Notes under the pieces: model-generated | What the model was told of the DNA's origin: nothing | Databases searched by the model: none | The model's input: only the letters and a program-made list of their open reading frames with translations | Program-made: the position numbers and the translations under genes | Part shown: piece after piece, positions 53,256-62,916 of the stretch | Layout of the letters: the number at the start of each line of letters is the position of its first letter | Numbering within the stretch: position 1 is the stretch's first letter | Assembly: GCA_030323885.1 (NCBI GenBank) | Contig: CM059190.1 | Location: 104,945,856-105,009,855 of the forward strand | Source: Branchipolynoe longqiensis | Lineage: Eukaryota; Annelida; Polychaeta; Phyllodocida; Polynoidae | Length of the DNA: 64,000 nucleotides | Direction: 5' to 3'

Positions 53256-53639
53256 TTTCAGCAAATCGGAAGAAAGTTGCCAGTATCAATGAATTAGTAA
53301 ACAAATGTGGTAGTGTTAATGTCGTCTGCTCTAATTCCATAATAGACTGCACAATTGTGAAACATTTATACTCAAATAAAATACCACCTAACACTGAAAA
53401 TAAAAGTAGCTTAGCTGACATATCAACAAAATAAAATAAAAACAATGGTGAAGAGCCACTTCAGTATGGTAGAAAAAAAGGCGAGCTGAATTTGAGTTAA
53501 TTATGGTGTGCTATGTGTTAGTCGAACACGGCGGTAGACAGTGCTCACATAGTGACACATTCTTTGGGAGGAATGGGGGGGGGGGGCGGGTTGTTTTGCT
53601 TTTCTCCCCGCCTAAATAGTTCTCGTTTGCTGGTACGTA

Positions 53640-54120
53640 ATGGACCTGCTCTTACGTCACTAAATACCCGCCGTTCCACACCTGCATGTTTCAATAAGAG
53701 TTTTGCGACCGTTTCTGTAAACTCAAATTAATAGCAAAAGTGGACATGAAAGGTCACAAATTACACACACTGAGACAGTGAGAGTGTCCCTTTTATCAAT
53801 GTTGTTGATGTTTATTTATTCTGAAACTGTGTTTATTAATTATTGCAAAGAATAGACTGGTCCCCCAACACTCCTCCCTCCCCCCCCCCCTAATAAATGT
53901 CGGCGTTTACAGAATAATTGAAGTGGCAGTTTTGTCTTTAGCAAACCCTGCCCATGCGTATCTTTGGCCCTTTGCCCCTCAGCCAATCAGCGGCTGTCAC
54001 TGTAGTATCCAATCAGCACACAGCATTCTTCCGTGGAAGCCGGGGGCGTTGGGTGGGTGGGCGGGTGGGGGGGCCTCTCCTTGGTGGTAGCTTGTGGAAA
54101 AGCTTTCTGTTTCGCGCTTC
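53640..54120. promoter_or_regulatory. Possible promoter: CRE-like, two CCAAT boxes, GC box
   Basis: TTACGTCACTA (about 53,652), AGCCAATCAG (53,981-53,990), ATCCAATCAG (54,007-54,016), then GGGGCGTTGGGTGGGTGGGC. The cluster is compatible with an NF-Y/CREB/Sp1 promoter, but no transcript or exon follows; a satellite does. Confidence 0.28.
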
Positions 54121-54149
54121 ATTGTGCACAATGTCGTCTGCTTTGTGTA

Positions 54150-54545
54150 GCGCAGACGATATTTTGGCCAATGTTGTCTACATTACTCAGAGCAGATGAC
54201 AGTGTGGCCAATGTTGTCTACATTACTCAGAGCAGACGACAGTGTGGCCAATGTTGTCTACATTACTCAGAGCAGACGACATTGTGGGCAATGTTGTCTA
54301 CATTCCTCAGAGCAGATGACAGTGTGGCCAATGTTGTCTACATTACTCAGAGCAGACGACACTGTGGCCAATGTTGCCTGCATTACTCAGAGCAGAGAAT
54401 GCTGTGGCCAATATTGTCTATATTACTCAGAGCAGACAGCATTGTAGCCAATACTGTCTGTATTAATCAGAGCAGATGACATTGTGGCCAATGTGGCCTG
54501 CGTTACTCAGAGCAGATGACATTGTGGCCAAAAGAATTGCCTACA
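54150..54545. repeat. 40-bp satellite (GTGGCCAATGTTGTCTACAT...)
   Basis: About ten units of GTGGCCAATGTTGTCTACAT then TACTCAGAGCAGACGACAGT. AATGTCGTCTGCT at 54,131 and again at 53,316 matches the inverse of the unit's end. Confidence 0.9.
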
Positions 54546-54850
54546 TTATTCAGGCATGAATACATTATTCATACATGAGTATGTCTGCTTCCTGTTTTAG
54601 CGGGTCTTGGGATTCGGGGGACCAGCAAATACTCAGAATACCCATATTGACATTTCACTTGCTTAATCAACGAATAAAAAAAAATGCAATGTCTAATTAC
54701 CTGCATTATTTATTACTTATAATATTATGTATTATACCTTTCTATGTGAAGGGTAAACATGCAATTCCCATTCGCTGAAGCTCAGATAATATTAATAAAC
54801 ACAACTAATTAATTCAACCAAGTTTGCTTTATGTTTTTGTGAAAGGACTC
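54545..54850. other. Mostly unassigned, with a tail-2 SINE end
   Basis: 54,640-54,685 (ATTTCACTTGCTTAATCAAC, GAATAAAAAAAAATG) resembles the SINE-A second tail. The rest is A/T-rich without a recognised feature. Confidence 0.4.
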
Positions 54851-55120
54851 CACTTTGGCGGGGTTGAAACGGCGCCACATTCTTCCTGATTGTCAGATTT
54901 ACACCCGGCGGCCTGGCTCTGTGCCCCACTCCCGGTTGGGCTACGCGCGCATTCCTCTGCCCCTGACATTTCCGGTATGCGCCTGGCTGATTATGGCCGG
55001 CTTCAAGAGCCTTCAGTTTTGGCGGGAAACCTCCATGCCAAGTGACACTTCCGCTTCCGGTCAGAAGACCGCTAATATGCTCGTTCAAGTGTCCGTCCTG
55101 AAGCTGGGATTCTGTATACG
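54851..55120. other. CpG-containing unique sequence, no gene assigned
   Basis: GGCGGGGTTGAAACGGCGCC and CTTCCGCTTCCGGTCAGAAG. No exon or repeat is recognised. Confidence 0.35.
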
Positions 55121-55960
55121 CGAGGGGGGGGGGGGGGGGGGGGAGGGAGAGAGAGGGGGAGGGGAGAGAGAGAGATGGGGGAGAGAGAGAGGGGGGAGAG
55201 GGGTAGAGAGTGAGAGAGAGGGGAGAGGGAGGGGGAGAGAGAGGGGGAGGGGAGAGAGGGGGAGAGGGGGGACAGAGATGGGGACAGAGAGGGGGACAGA
55301 GATGGGGAGAGAGAGGTGGAGAGAGAAAGCGAGAGAGAGGTAGAGAGAGGGAGAGAGAGGGCGCGAGGGGGAGAGGATGGGGGAGACAGGGGGAGTCAGA
55401 GAGAGAAGGGGAGATAGAGGGAGAGAGAGAGCGAGATAGAGAGGGGGAGAGAGCGGGGGAGAGAGACGGGGAGAGAGAGCGAGAGAAAGAGAGAGAGAAA
55501 GAAAGAAAGAACAAAGAAAAAAGGGGGGAAAGAGAAAGAAAGAAAAGGAAGAGCAAGAAAAAGACAGAAAGTGAGATAGAGAGAAAAAAGGAGAGAAAGA
55601 AAGTGAAGTAAGAAAGAAAGAAAGAAAGAAAGAAAGAACGAACGAAAGAAAGAACCAGAGAGAGAAAGTGAGAAAAAAAAAGAGAAAAAGAAAGGAAGAA
55701 AGAAAGAAAGAAAGCAAGAATGAGCAAGAAAGGGAGAAAGAAGTAAAGAGAAATAAGAAATAAAGAAACAGAAAGAAATAGAAAAAGAAACAGAAAGAAA
55801 GAAACAGAGAAAGAAAGAAAGAAAAGAAAGAAAGAAAGAAAAGAAAAGAAAAAAGGTGAGAACGAAAGAAAGAAAAGAATGGAAATAAAGAAATAAAGAT
55901 AGATATAAAGGAAGAAAGATAAATAAGAATGGAAAGAAAGAAACCTGGTGAGTTGCTTCA
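55120..55960. repeat. 840-bp homopurine tract
   Basis: GGGGGAGAGAGAG grading into GAAAGAAAGAAA. Capable of triplex formation. Ser/Leu/Phe minus frames are artefacts. Confidence 0.93.
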
Positions 55961-56194
55961 GTTCAATTGAAAGTAGCTACACGGATTGTATCGACATTAA
56001 CATCTGTTTGACACATTGCAGACCGGGGCGTCGGCCGGACAGCTGTCGTGACGCTAACCACCTGTGACGGCTGTGACGGCAACGCACTGCACGGATACGC
56101 ACACGGATACTCGGATACTCGGATACACGGCGCAGAGATCGCTCAAAGGGCCAGGTGTCACTCGCCGCCTTCCCCTGACAGGAAGGAGGAGGTG

Positions 56195-57410
56195 TGACAG
56201 GGGGGGGTGACAGGAAATGTGACAGAAAATATGAGGTTTGACAGGGGGGTGACAGGAAACATGAAGTGTGACAGGGTGGTGACAGAAAGTATGAGGTTTG
56301 AGAGGGGGTGACAGAAAACATGAAGTGTGGCAGGGGTGTGACAGAAAGTATGAGGTTTGACAGGGGGTGTGACAGGAAACATGAAGTATATGAGGTTTGA
56401 CAGTGGGTGTGACAGGAAACATGAAGTGTGACAGGGGTGTGACACTGACAGAAAGTATGAGATTTGAGAGGGGGTGACAGGAAACATGAAGTGTGACAGG
56501 GGTGTGACAGAAAGTATGAGGTTGGATAGGGGGTGTGACAGGAAACATGAAATATGACAGGGGTGTGACAGAAAGTATGAGGTTTGACAGTGGGGGTGAC
56601 AGGAAACATGAAGTGTGACAGGGGTGTGACACTGACAGAAAATATGAGGTTTGACAGGGGGTGTGATAGGAAGTATGAAATATGACAGGGGTGTGACAGA
56701 AAGTATGAGGCTTGACAGTGAGCGTGACAGGAAACATGAAGTGTGACAGGGGTGTGACAGTGACAGAAAGTATGAGATTTGAGAGGGGGTGACAGGAAAC
56801 ATGAAGTGTGACAGGGGTGTGACAGAAAGTATGAGGTTGGATAGGGGGGGTGACAGGAAACAGGAAATATGACAGGGGTGTGACAGAAAGCATGAGGGTT
56901 GACAGTGGGGGTGACAGGAAACATGAAGTGTGACAGGGGTGTGACACTGACAGAAAATATGAGGTTTGACAGGGGGTGTGACAGGAAGTATGAAATATGA
57001 CAGGGGTGTGACAGAAAGTATGAGGTTTGACAGTGAGTGTGACAGGAAACATGAAGTGTGACAGGGGTGTGACAGAAAGTATGAGGATTGACAGGGGGTG
57101 TGACAGGAAACATGAAGTGTGACAGGGCATGTGACAAAAGGTATGAGGTGTGACAGAGTGATGATAGGAAATGTGACAGAAAGTATGAGGTTTGACAGGG
57201 GATGTGACAGGAAGCATGAAGTGTGACAGGGCATGTGACAGGGAGTGTGACATGAAGTGTGATAGAAAGTATGAGGTGCTGGCATGGGGTGCGATGGCGA
57301 GGGTGATAGAAAGTGTGAGGTGTGGCAGGGAGTTGCCAGGAAGGATGAGGTGTGACAGAGCGGTGTGGCAGGGGGGGTGAGAGAAAAGATGAGGTGTGGC
57401 AGTTTTAATG
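56195..57410. repeat. ~62-bp satellite with ~315-bp higher-order repeat
   Basis: Base unit GTGACAGGAAACATGAAGTG, TGACAGGGGTGTGACAGAAA, GTATGAGGTTTGACAGGGGG. Marker variants recur at long range: CACTGACAGAAAATATGAGG at about 56,633 and 56,945, and GACAGAAAGTATGAGATTTG at about 56,447 and 56,761. Confidence 0.9.
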
Positions 57411-57529
57411 ACACATATAGAAAATAGCCTTACTTGTATGAATATAGTACTTCCATTTTGTTAGCCTATAGGCAATGAGCAATGATATCCATTGGCATAT
57501 ATATACACACATACTTATACAGTATAACC

Positions 57530-57853
57530 CCATTAAACCAAGCTCGGTTAAACCAAACGATCGGTTAATCCTAACTTTTATCGGCAGCCCGGCAAAATAC
57601 TACCATTTGTCATATAAAAAAGTTGGTTAAACCAAAGTCAGTTAATCCAAACTATCGATTAATCCAAACAAAATTGTCAGACCCCATGCCACTTCTGGTA
57701 CACCAAACCAAACTTTCATGTGGTTATAAGGCCATCTGAGACCCCACCGCCTATTTTATATGATAAATGGTACTATTTTGCCGGGCAGCCGACAAAAGTT
57801 TGGAAGAACCGATCGTTTGGTTTAACCGAGCTTGGTTTAACTGGGTTATAGTG
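57530..57853. mobile_element. Pogo/Tigger-like MITE, TA target duplication
   Basis: 324 bp with left end CAGTATAACCCCATTAAACC and the inverse at right ending TGGGTTATAGTG. TA sits on both sides (57,528-57,529; 57,854-57,855). The arms continue inward through AAGCTCGGTTAAACCAAACG. CAGT ends plus TA duplication are typical of Tc1/mariner-pogo MITEs. No transposase. Confidence 0.85.
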
Positions 57854-58021
57854 TATAATAAATTTTAAAAACAATAATCAAGGTGTCCGCATGCATTGTA
57901 TATTACATTCATAATGCATTTTTGCCAAAGCCAAGTCAAAGTCGAAGCCAATGCTCACGCCCTGATGCTCAGTTAAACCAATGATCGGTTAATCCACACA
58001 AATTTCTAGGGTCCCTTCAAG

Positions 58022-58979
58022 TTTGGTTTGAAGTTGCATGGTCCGATGAAATATAATTTTGTCAAAATTGAAAGAACTACTTACATTTGATCCTATATAT
58101 TCAACTTAGATAATGGTGCATTAGCTAATGATTTGGGACAGCATATACAGAATAACCAGTGAATTTATAACCTCACCTCTTTGGACACTCACTTGAAACA
58201 CCCATTATGCAGGGAGGCCATAACCAATTAGGCCAATCTCATGACCTCATTAGCCTCCCCTGACCAAGTAGGGCTACTGTGCAGGGCCATAGAGGGGAAG
58301 GGGGAATGAGGTGCATGTTGCCCCTCCCCTCCATGTTGGATATTCAATGCTGTTTGGTCAATTCTATAAATATAATTAATCAATTTGGGTATTTTAAATG
58401 TTGAAAATTTTACATCTGTCAATTAAAATTGCATCTGCCATCGGGACTATGTATGGTATGAGGCTTCATTAAGCAGACCGTGTGGTGTCCTAAACATGTG
58501 TTACATCTGAGCAACACATGTTATACTGCCATAAAACATAGCTTAATCATGGACTACACCTTTATTTTTTATCTCATTAATTTATATTTTACATAGATGT
58601 AAAGGGGAGATTTCCAGCTTTCATTTGCAACTAAAAAATGTAAAAAATTCAAATATTAGATTTTAACTCTCCATGTGACACTTCTGGCCAGTTATTAGGA
58701 GAGTGAAATACCTACCTACATCCCTGTCAGGTTCCAGGATTAGTAGGTCATCTCACATCATGTGGTCACTGCGAGATGACCATCTGGGTCATAGCCAGAG
58801 GACTTTTAGCAAGCTTGTCGAAATTATTTCGGTTCTTTCACCTCAAATTGCTTCAAAACTAGTCATTTTTCATCAAAATGACTCTGGACTAATGATTAGT
58901 AGCTCATAACGATCAATTTGATATATTTATCTAAAAAATAAGACAAAAATTCAAAGGCCATCGGACCGTGCAACTTTAA
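58022..58979. mobile_element. Large relative of the TTAA-MITE (~960 bp)
   Basis: Ends GTTGCATGGTCCGATG and CATCGGACCGTGCAACTTTA are inverted. The first 240 bp align with the host split at 23.4/25.3 kb. No open frame resembles a transposase. The last bases run into GGGGTTATACTGTA, which looks like the end of a pogo-type MITE (58,978-58,995). Confidence 0.6.
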
Positions 58980-59154
58980 TGGGGTTATACTGTACATAGA
59001 AATTCATAGAAATTCCTCCAGTACTCAGTAGTGACAAGTATAAATTTTAAAGTCATTGGTTTGAGACCGACAAGGGTTCGAATCCCAAGATCTACCAAAC
59101 GGGGGCGAAAAAGGAGAAATATGTCTTTATTAAAAAGTGCACCCACCGGAAGTA

Positions 59155-59400
59155 GTATTCGTTGCGGCGACCGGAAGTAGGATTAATTGCGGCGACAGCG
59201 GAACAGCCGCAGAGCAGCCTGCCCCGTGTATTGTCCAACGTGTAGAGCCGACGCCAAGAGCCATACTGACTGGTGTCAACCACCCTCAACCACGCCGTCA
59301 CGTGACCACGTGACCAGGTGACCCCCCATACACAGCGCGCCCAGCCGACCGGGTAGCGGGTACCGGCCACGCACACCGGTACCACCTGTGAGACAGGCAC
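59155..59400. promoter_or_regulatory. CpG-rich segment with duplicated ETS-like sites
   Basis: ACCGGAAGTAG occurs twice in a 25-bp tandem duplication (ACCGGAAGTAGTATTCGTTG / ACCGGAAGTAGGATTAATTG, each followed by CGGCG), then CpG-dense sequence with TCACGTGACCACGTGACC. ETS and E-box motifs are frequent in animal promoters, but no gene is visible. Confidence 0.25.
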
Positions 59401-59455
59401 AGACAGGCAGCTACCTACCCAGCAAACAGCGAGCCACCTTCACCTTTCTGAGGGA

Positions 59456-59985
59456 CCAGTGAAACTCAGAACACTACTGTCGTGGGGGTGATGAAAATGG
59501 GAAATATTGTCCCTAGAGCGGGACTCGAACCCAGATCTCTTTGCATTCCGTGCCAGTGTGCTAACCATTACATCACATAGGCTCCCTGATGACACCACAC
59601 TACCCACGCCTACCTGTCTATGTGGCTCCTTGCCTGAGAGGTCAGTGCAGACTACTACACTCACCCACCTGGAATTGTAAGTCGTTTAATGCTTACAATT
59701 ACATATATACAGGCAATGCACTAATAGACAGCGTAGGTTCAACAACCATAGAGCGCATAGCTTGTACAGGATCATGGGAATGGCAACCAGTGTCGTGTGG
59801 GTGATGAAAATGGGAAATATTGTGTCTAGAGCAGGACTCGAACCCACATCTCTTTGCATTCCGGGCCAGTGTGCTAGCCATTACACCACCTAGGCTCCCT
59901 TATGCCACCACACTACCCACGCCTAACTGTCTATGCAGCTCCTTGTCTGAGAGGTCAGTGCAGACTAATACACTAGTATCATGTA
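59456..59985 (-). mobile_element. SINE-C dimer
   Basis: Two minus-strand units with GAGCGGGACTCGAACCCAGA and GAGCAGGACTCGAACCCACA near 59,515 and 59,830, CATTACACCACCTAGGCTCC, and between them GGAATTGTAAGTCGTTTAAT and GTAGGTTCAACAACCATAGA. Confidence 0.85.
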
Positions 59986-60117
59986 GTTATAGCATGAATG
60001 GGCACAGATTAGTTATTTCACTTTATCCTCAAATTAACCAGCCCGCCCCGGCTGGTATAGCACGATCCGGGCTGGTATAGCACGATCGTCCGCAACTGTC
60101 AGTTCTCTAATCTTGCA

Positions 60118-60477
60118 TATTAAAGCTGCATAGTCCGATGAAAATATAACATTTTCAAAACCAAAGCAATTATTTAGATTTGATTCTACATATCTAACTT
60201 AGATGCTGGTGCACTTATTAAACATTTGTCATCACACATAAGGGGATACTGAGTCAGTTAATAGAACCTGTTATTGCAGAAGCCTATGGTGTTAGAGTTT
60301 AGGCAAGCTTGCCAAAATTAATTTAGCATATTTCAATTTCAAATATCTCAATAGTTAGCGATTTAAAATAAATGTTACTTCAAACTAAAGTAAGGTAGAT
60401 TATAAAGAACAACCTAATATGCTTATCTAAAAATAATTAGAGAAACTCAAAACCATAGGAAAGTGCAACTTCAACAC
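60118..60477 (-). mobile_element. TTAA-MITE, full copy
   Basis: From TTAAAGCTGCATAGTCCGAT to a decayed right end ATAGGAAAGTGCAACTTCAA. Internal landmarks are inverted relative to the 22.3 kb copy. Confidence 0.82.
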
Positions 60478-60487
60478 ACATGACAAA

Positions 60488-60706
60488 TACATGACGGGCC
60501 TCCCACGCGGGAGATCATGAGATCGGTCCACAGTCGAGTCAAACCAAATGACTTAAAAAAATGAATACTTGTCGCTTCCTAATAGACCAAGGCCTGGTCT
60601 CCCAGTGAGGCAGTACTATGAAGCCATCATGAGTGCAAACTGTCTCAAGTCGGTGCCCATCCGGATATGATTTTAGATGTTGTAAGGATGTAAAACCCCA
60701 ACAAAC
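60488..60706 (+). mobile_element. SINE-A with internal deletion
   Basis: Decayed head, GTCGAGTCAAACCAAATGAC, ACTTGTCGCTTCCTAATAGA, then a jump to GGCCTGGTCTCCCAGTGAGG (the GTGACTGAGTGGG block is missing), and the tail TTGTAAGGATGTAAAACCCC. Confidence 0.78.
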
Positions 60707-60854
60707 AAATAACAGTGCCTGGTGATAGCTAATGTAATATTAGAGAAAATAGCATCTAGTTTTGCTTATCCTGTCCATTTTTTTTACAAGCGAAAGTAAC
60801 TCTCAAAACAAAAATGGCATGGCCAGTCTCGGTATATTATTAATGTCCTTAATT

Positions 60855-60885
60855 TCCCCCATATATATATATATATATTGTTATA
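60855..60885. repeat. AT microsatellite
   Basis: (AT)n of about 22 bp, just upstream of a truncated SINE-B. Confidence 0.85.
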
Positions 60886-60924
60886 TTCCCATAATAGATT
60901 ATAGAGCATATATTTATATTTATG

Positions 60925-61106
60925 TGTATAACTTACAGCGTCATCAAAGGCCAGTTGCTCTCATACCATGTCTATGTGGTGTGGGAGGTTAACAATCCCT
61001 TGGGTTGGTAAAAGTGTGGGCTCGGGCTTTCTATCGACAAACTGTCTAATGGTGAAAACAAGTCTATTCAGACTTATCCATGATAGGCAGTATAAATCTT
61101 CAAGAA
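60925..61106 (+). mobile_element. SINE-B, 5' truncated
   Basis: Starts within the body (TGTATAACTTACAGCGTCAT) and ends GGCAGTATAAATCTTCAAG plus A-rich tail. The tRNA-like head is absent, as expected for incomplete reverse transcription. Confidence 0.83.
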
Positions 61107-61533
61107 AAAAAAAACAAGAAAAAACCCCTGAATTATTCGAGTATAAATATACGTAAGGGTTAATTATTATTATTGTTATACTCCGTAAGACCAACACTGA
61201 ACCGGTGGCTCCACCTTCTCTCCTCGCCTACGCCGGATGTAGACCAGTTTCAGTCGCACTGGAGGTTTTTTTTCTTCCAACCGAGTGGCGAAATCAGCCC
61301 CGAGAAGATGGGGGGTGGGGGGCGAGGTGCATGCTGATCACACCCCCCTCTCCCCCCCCCCCCCCCATAAAAGAGGGGTGGAAGGAACCACTACGCTTAT
61401 TACACGCGATAAAGGGTTCATCACTATCCATATATATCCGGCTTCAGTACTGACATCAATGCTCCAGATAGAAAAGGCCTAACATGGGCTTAAAATGTGT
61501 GTATTCCGAGATACACTGGTCCCTCAGCAACGA

Positions 61534-61571
61534 CTGAAGCTGTGACCCTGCACGCCGGGTCACAGCTTCAG
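61534..61571. repeat. Perfect 15-bp-stem hairpin
   Basis: CTGAAGCTGTGACCC, an 8-nt loop TGCACGCC, then GGGTCACAGCTTCAG; a flanking A-T pair extends the stem to 16. No T run follows, so it is not an obvious terminator. Confidence 0.85.
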
Positions 61572-61695
61572 TTTACCAAGCGGAAGTTGGGGTTGATGTC
61601 CCTCCCGGCCCTACCCGTCATTATAGACCCTATACTTTAAACTCACTTTGCTCCAATCACCACATGCTCCTCGGTATACAACCTTGGTAGGATTC

Positions 61696-61742
61696 TTGCC
61701 ATGACCTTAGATGTTGCCAGGGCGAAAAACTCCAACAACCAA
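61696..61742 (+). mobile_element. Solo SINE-A 3' tail
   Basis: CCATGACCTTAGATGTTGCC, AGGGCGAAAAACTCCAACAA, CCAATA. Confidence 0.7.
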
Positions 61743-62064
61743 TAAAATTCATGACACACCTGACCCAAATACATTCACCTACAGAGGCGTACACTGACCA
61801 CTATCCTAAGGAGCACACCATTGTTATAACATGATTCATGACTGGTAAGCAAGGCACATTTATTATAACATGTCTTGACTGTCGGCAGGAAATATCTGAG
61901 ATGTCTAGACGGCTTCGGAGAGCGGTGGGGACATGCTCCCACTGGCAATGTTTTAAAAATTGGACAGTTATGGATGTTATTTTCTGGCAACGGTGAGATT
62001 CTCGATGTGGGGGGCGGTTGTGGGGGGGGGGGGGGAGACTCCCCCTCTTTCATTCTTCCAGTTA

Positions 62065-62646
62065 AGCCTCGGTCACACCTCCCCGGATCAGGGACCGGAT
62101 GAGACCCGGACCGTGATCCGGCGTGATCCGTGGCGATCCGGCATGATCCGTGGCTCATCCGTGGCTGGTCCTTGGTGATCCTTGGTGATCTTGGCTGATC
62201 CGGCATCATCCGGGGTCGGCCCTGATTGTTTTTAAATGCTTAAAACATCCGGGGTGGTCCGGGGCCGATATCCGGTTAAGGGATGAGGAACCACCATATT
62301 ACAATTCGGGGGTGTGATTTTTGTAACCGGGCATTAGCATCCATGTGTGATGCCGATGCGACCGTATCTCATCCGGGTTGTCCGGGGGTCGTCCGTGTCT
62401 CGTCCGGGGCAGTCCAGGTCATTTTATACTCCGGGAGTAGTCCGGGGGTTGTCCGGGGGCCGTCCGGGGGTTGTCAGTGGCTGTGGACCGTGGCTCATCC
62501 GGGTAGGTGTGAGAGCGAGGCAAAAACGACCAAAAATAGCGATTTTATCTGGACGGTCCGGGGCGGTCCGGGGTGGTCCAGGGGAGTGGTCCTGGGGTGG
62601 TCCGGCTTAAAATGCGGGGCACGTGCGGGTAGGTGTGACTTGGGCT
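62065..62646. mobile_element. Palindromic element 10, TTA target duplication
   Basis: 582 bp, left AGCCTCGGTCACACCTCCCC, right GGTAGGTGTGACTTGGGCT, flanked by TTA (62,062-62,064; 62,647-62,649). Interior words: TGATCCG, GGTCCGGGG, TCATCCG and GTCCGGGG. Confidence 0.85.
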
Positions 62647-62916
62647 TTAGAGGATCTGTGCCTGGTACACACGCCGTGTGTGACGGTGAGTCAGCACGGC
62701 CTATGTTTCTTGTTTGTTTTGTTGTTGTTGCTGTTTAGGGTATTACATCCTAGTAATATCCATAGATATGCAACATTATGCCAGGGAGGCAGCATTATAG
62801 TTTATACAGGCAGACGATGTCCCTCCTTAACTTGTTTATTCCGGTATAATAATTCCAGGGGGAGACCATATCACTGCTTTATGCCGGCTTATACAGAGGC
62901 ACCACGAACGGCACCG

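Noticed and set aside
55977..57414. 386-418 codon Ser/His/Pro/Phe frames on the minus strand
   Set aside because: Translation of the ~62-bp satellite, with three frames open at once.
59440..59664. Short conserved-looking peptide repeated at 21.5, 49.6 and 59.5 kb (VVCTDLSGKEPHRQVG)
   Set aside because: It is a translation of the SINE-C leader and recurs only because the SINE recurs.
61534..61571. Rho-independent terminator
   Set aside because: No T run follows the stem and the genome is eukaryotic.
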